From positions 43,034 to 107,033 of the forward strand of contig CAIVRH010000025.1 in assembly GCA_903908285.1 (NCBI GenBank): 64,000 bases of DNA. Reading direction: 5' to 3'. Numbering within the stretch: the stretch's first letter is position 1; each line of letters starts with the position of its first letter. The notes below the pieces were generated by a model. It did no database searches. It had not been told where the DNA came from and saw nothing but the letters and a program-made list of their open reading frames with translations. A program made the position numbers and the translations under genes. Below, in pieces: positions 63,470 to 64,000 of this stretch. Origin of the DNA: an uncultured candidate division Zixibacteria bacterium (lineage in GTDB: Bacteria; Zixibacteria; MSB-5A5; SM1-73).

Positions 63470-64000
63470 CTGACCGACCGCCGTCCATGGTCCGCTGTCC
63501 TTCGACTTCGCTCAGGACAAGTCCGCAGTCCGCCACTAAAACGTCAACGGATTAAGCGCCCGGACGGGCGTCCGTCTGGACGGATGAAACGGATGGTAAT
63601 AGATCCACGGTCCACAGTTAAAAACCGTCCGCAGTCCATGGTCCACCATCAGCCGCTGACCTCACCCCCTGTATCCCCCTCTCCGTTAAACGGAGAGGGG
63701 TTCACCCTGAAGGGGACTAAGGGTGAGAGGTTTGTTAAGTGTTAAGTTGCCAAAGAAATGTTTTTGCCATGGAAGACTGAAGTCTTCCGCTACACGGACG
63801 TGCCCCCAGACGGGAGCCCATACGGGGGCACCGTCAGCTCGTCTGGGCAATGAAAAATTAGGGTTAATGGAAGTTTCGTGTTGGTAAAAATGTGGTAATC
63901 GGTTGAGTAATATGGCATAATGGAGGAAAAACTGGAAACGTTTTCAGATTGGAGTCAGATTATGGCAAAAAAAGCGATGTCCAGGTGATCCAAGTCATCG
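63470..64000. repeat. Terminal repeat mosaic
   Basis: 531 bp with no supported gene. It includes TCCTTCGACTTCGCTCAGGA (63498-63518), GCGCCCGGACGGGCGTCCG (about 63556-63575) and GTCTGGACGGAT, a 'CCCCCTCTCCGTTAAACGGAGAGGGG' hairpin (about 63673-63700) with TTCACCCTGAAGGGG following, and GTGCCCCCAGACGGGAG/CCCATACGGGGGCAC inverted arms (63799-63831). Confidence 0.75.

Overview
The window is a chromosomal piece of a Gram-negative bacterium, most likely from the FCB (Fibrobacteres-Chlorobi-Bacteroidota) group or a neighbouring uncultured phylum. The evidence is two secreted proteases ending in the 'YPNPFNP' type A C-terminal sorting (T9SS/FlgD-like) domain, a family typical of Bacteroidota (mislabelled 'asparagine synthetase B'), many small outer-membrane beta-barrels, a LolA-like protein and DUF4139. 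The exact phylum cannot be fixed from the sequence alone. Intergenic regions are crowded with short palindromic repeats of several families, some of which have entered genes.

Layout. 1-5.8 kb: a restriction island on the minus strand, with a decayed adenine methylase tail, a GIY-YIG nuclease with a RAMA-like domain, and type III mod and res. 6.2-14.2 kb: three exported plus-strand genes (a Bacteroidota-type secreted protein, a subtilisin and an M6 metalloprotease). 14.2-15.7 kb: rluB and scpB. 15.8-24.8 kb: carboxylic and branched-chain amino acid catabolism (butyrate kinase, leucine dehydrogenase-like enzyme, acyl-CoA dehydrogenase, both chains of methylmalonyl-CoA mutase), interrupted by a MntA/HepT toxin-antitoxin pair, a metallo-beta-lactamase-fold hydrolase and a DUF559 nuclease embedded in repeats; meaB at 32-33 kb belongs to the same pathway. 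25-32.2 kb: the kdpABC potassium pump with a kinase-less KdpD, preceded by a promoter, a c-di-AMP (ydaO-type) riboswitch and an intrinsic terminator. 33.4-47.2 kb: recJ, a GT-C glycosyltransferase, RNase P RNA, a beta-barrel, a zincin, a DUF262-HNH-Mrr_N restriction protein, guaB, a zinc-ribbon coiled-coil protein, tRNA-Val(CAC) and a prolyl oligopeptidase. 47.4-51.0 kb: a run of small beta-barrels and a TRL-type lipoprotein, separated by matching G/C hairpins and headed by a strong promoter and a long leader. 51.4-54.8 kb: an envelope operon (LolA-like, exported YidD-domain protein, two TPR membrane proteins, with a small membrane protein upstream). 55.8-64 kb: valS, an AT-rich two-gene unit (unknown protein plus DUF1828/DUF1829 protein), DUF4139 and a TPR lipoprotein.

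The strongest observations are: the c-di-AMP riboswitch in front of kdp together with a KdpD that lacks its kinase; palindromic repeats inside valS, rnpB and the linkers of both proteases; the DUF559 gene whose two ends are made of the repeats around it; the LolA/YidD/TPR envelope operon; and the GIY-YIG-RAMA protein attached to a res-mod type III system. All assignments come from reading motifs by eye; no database search was run.
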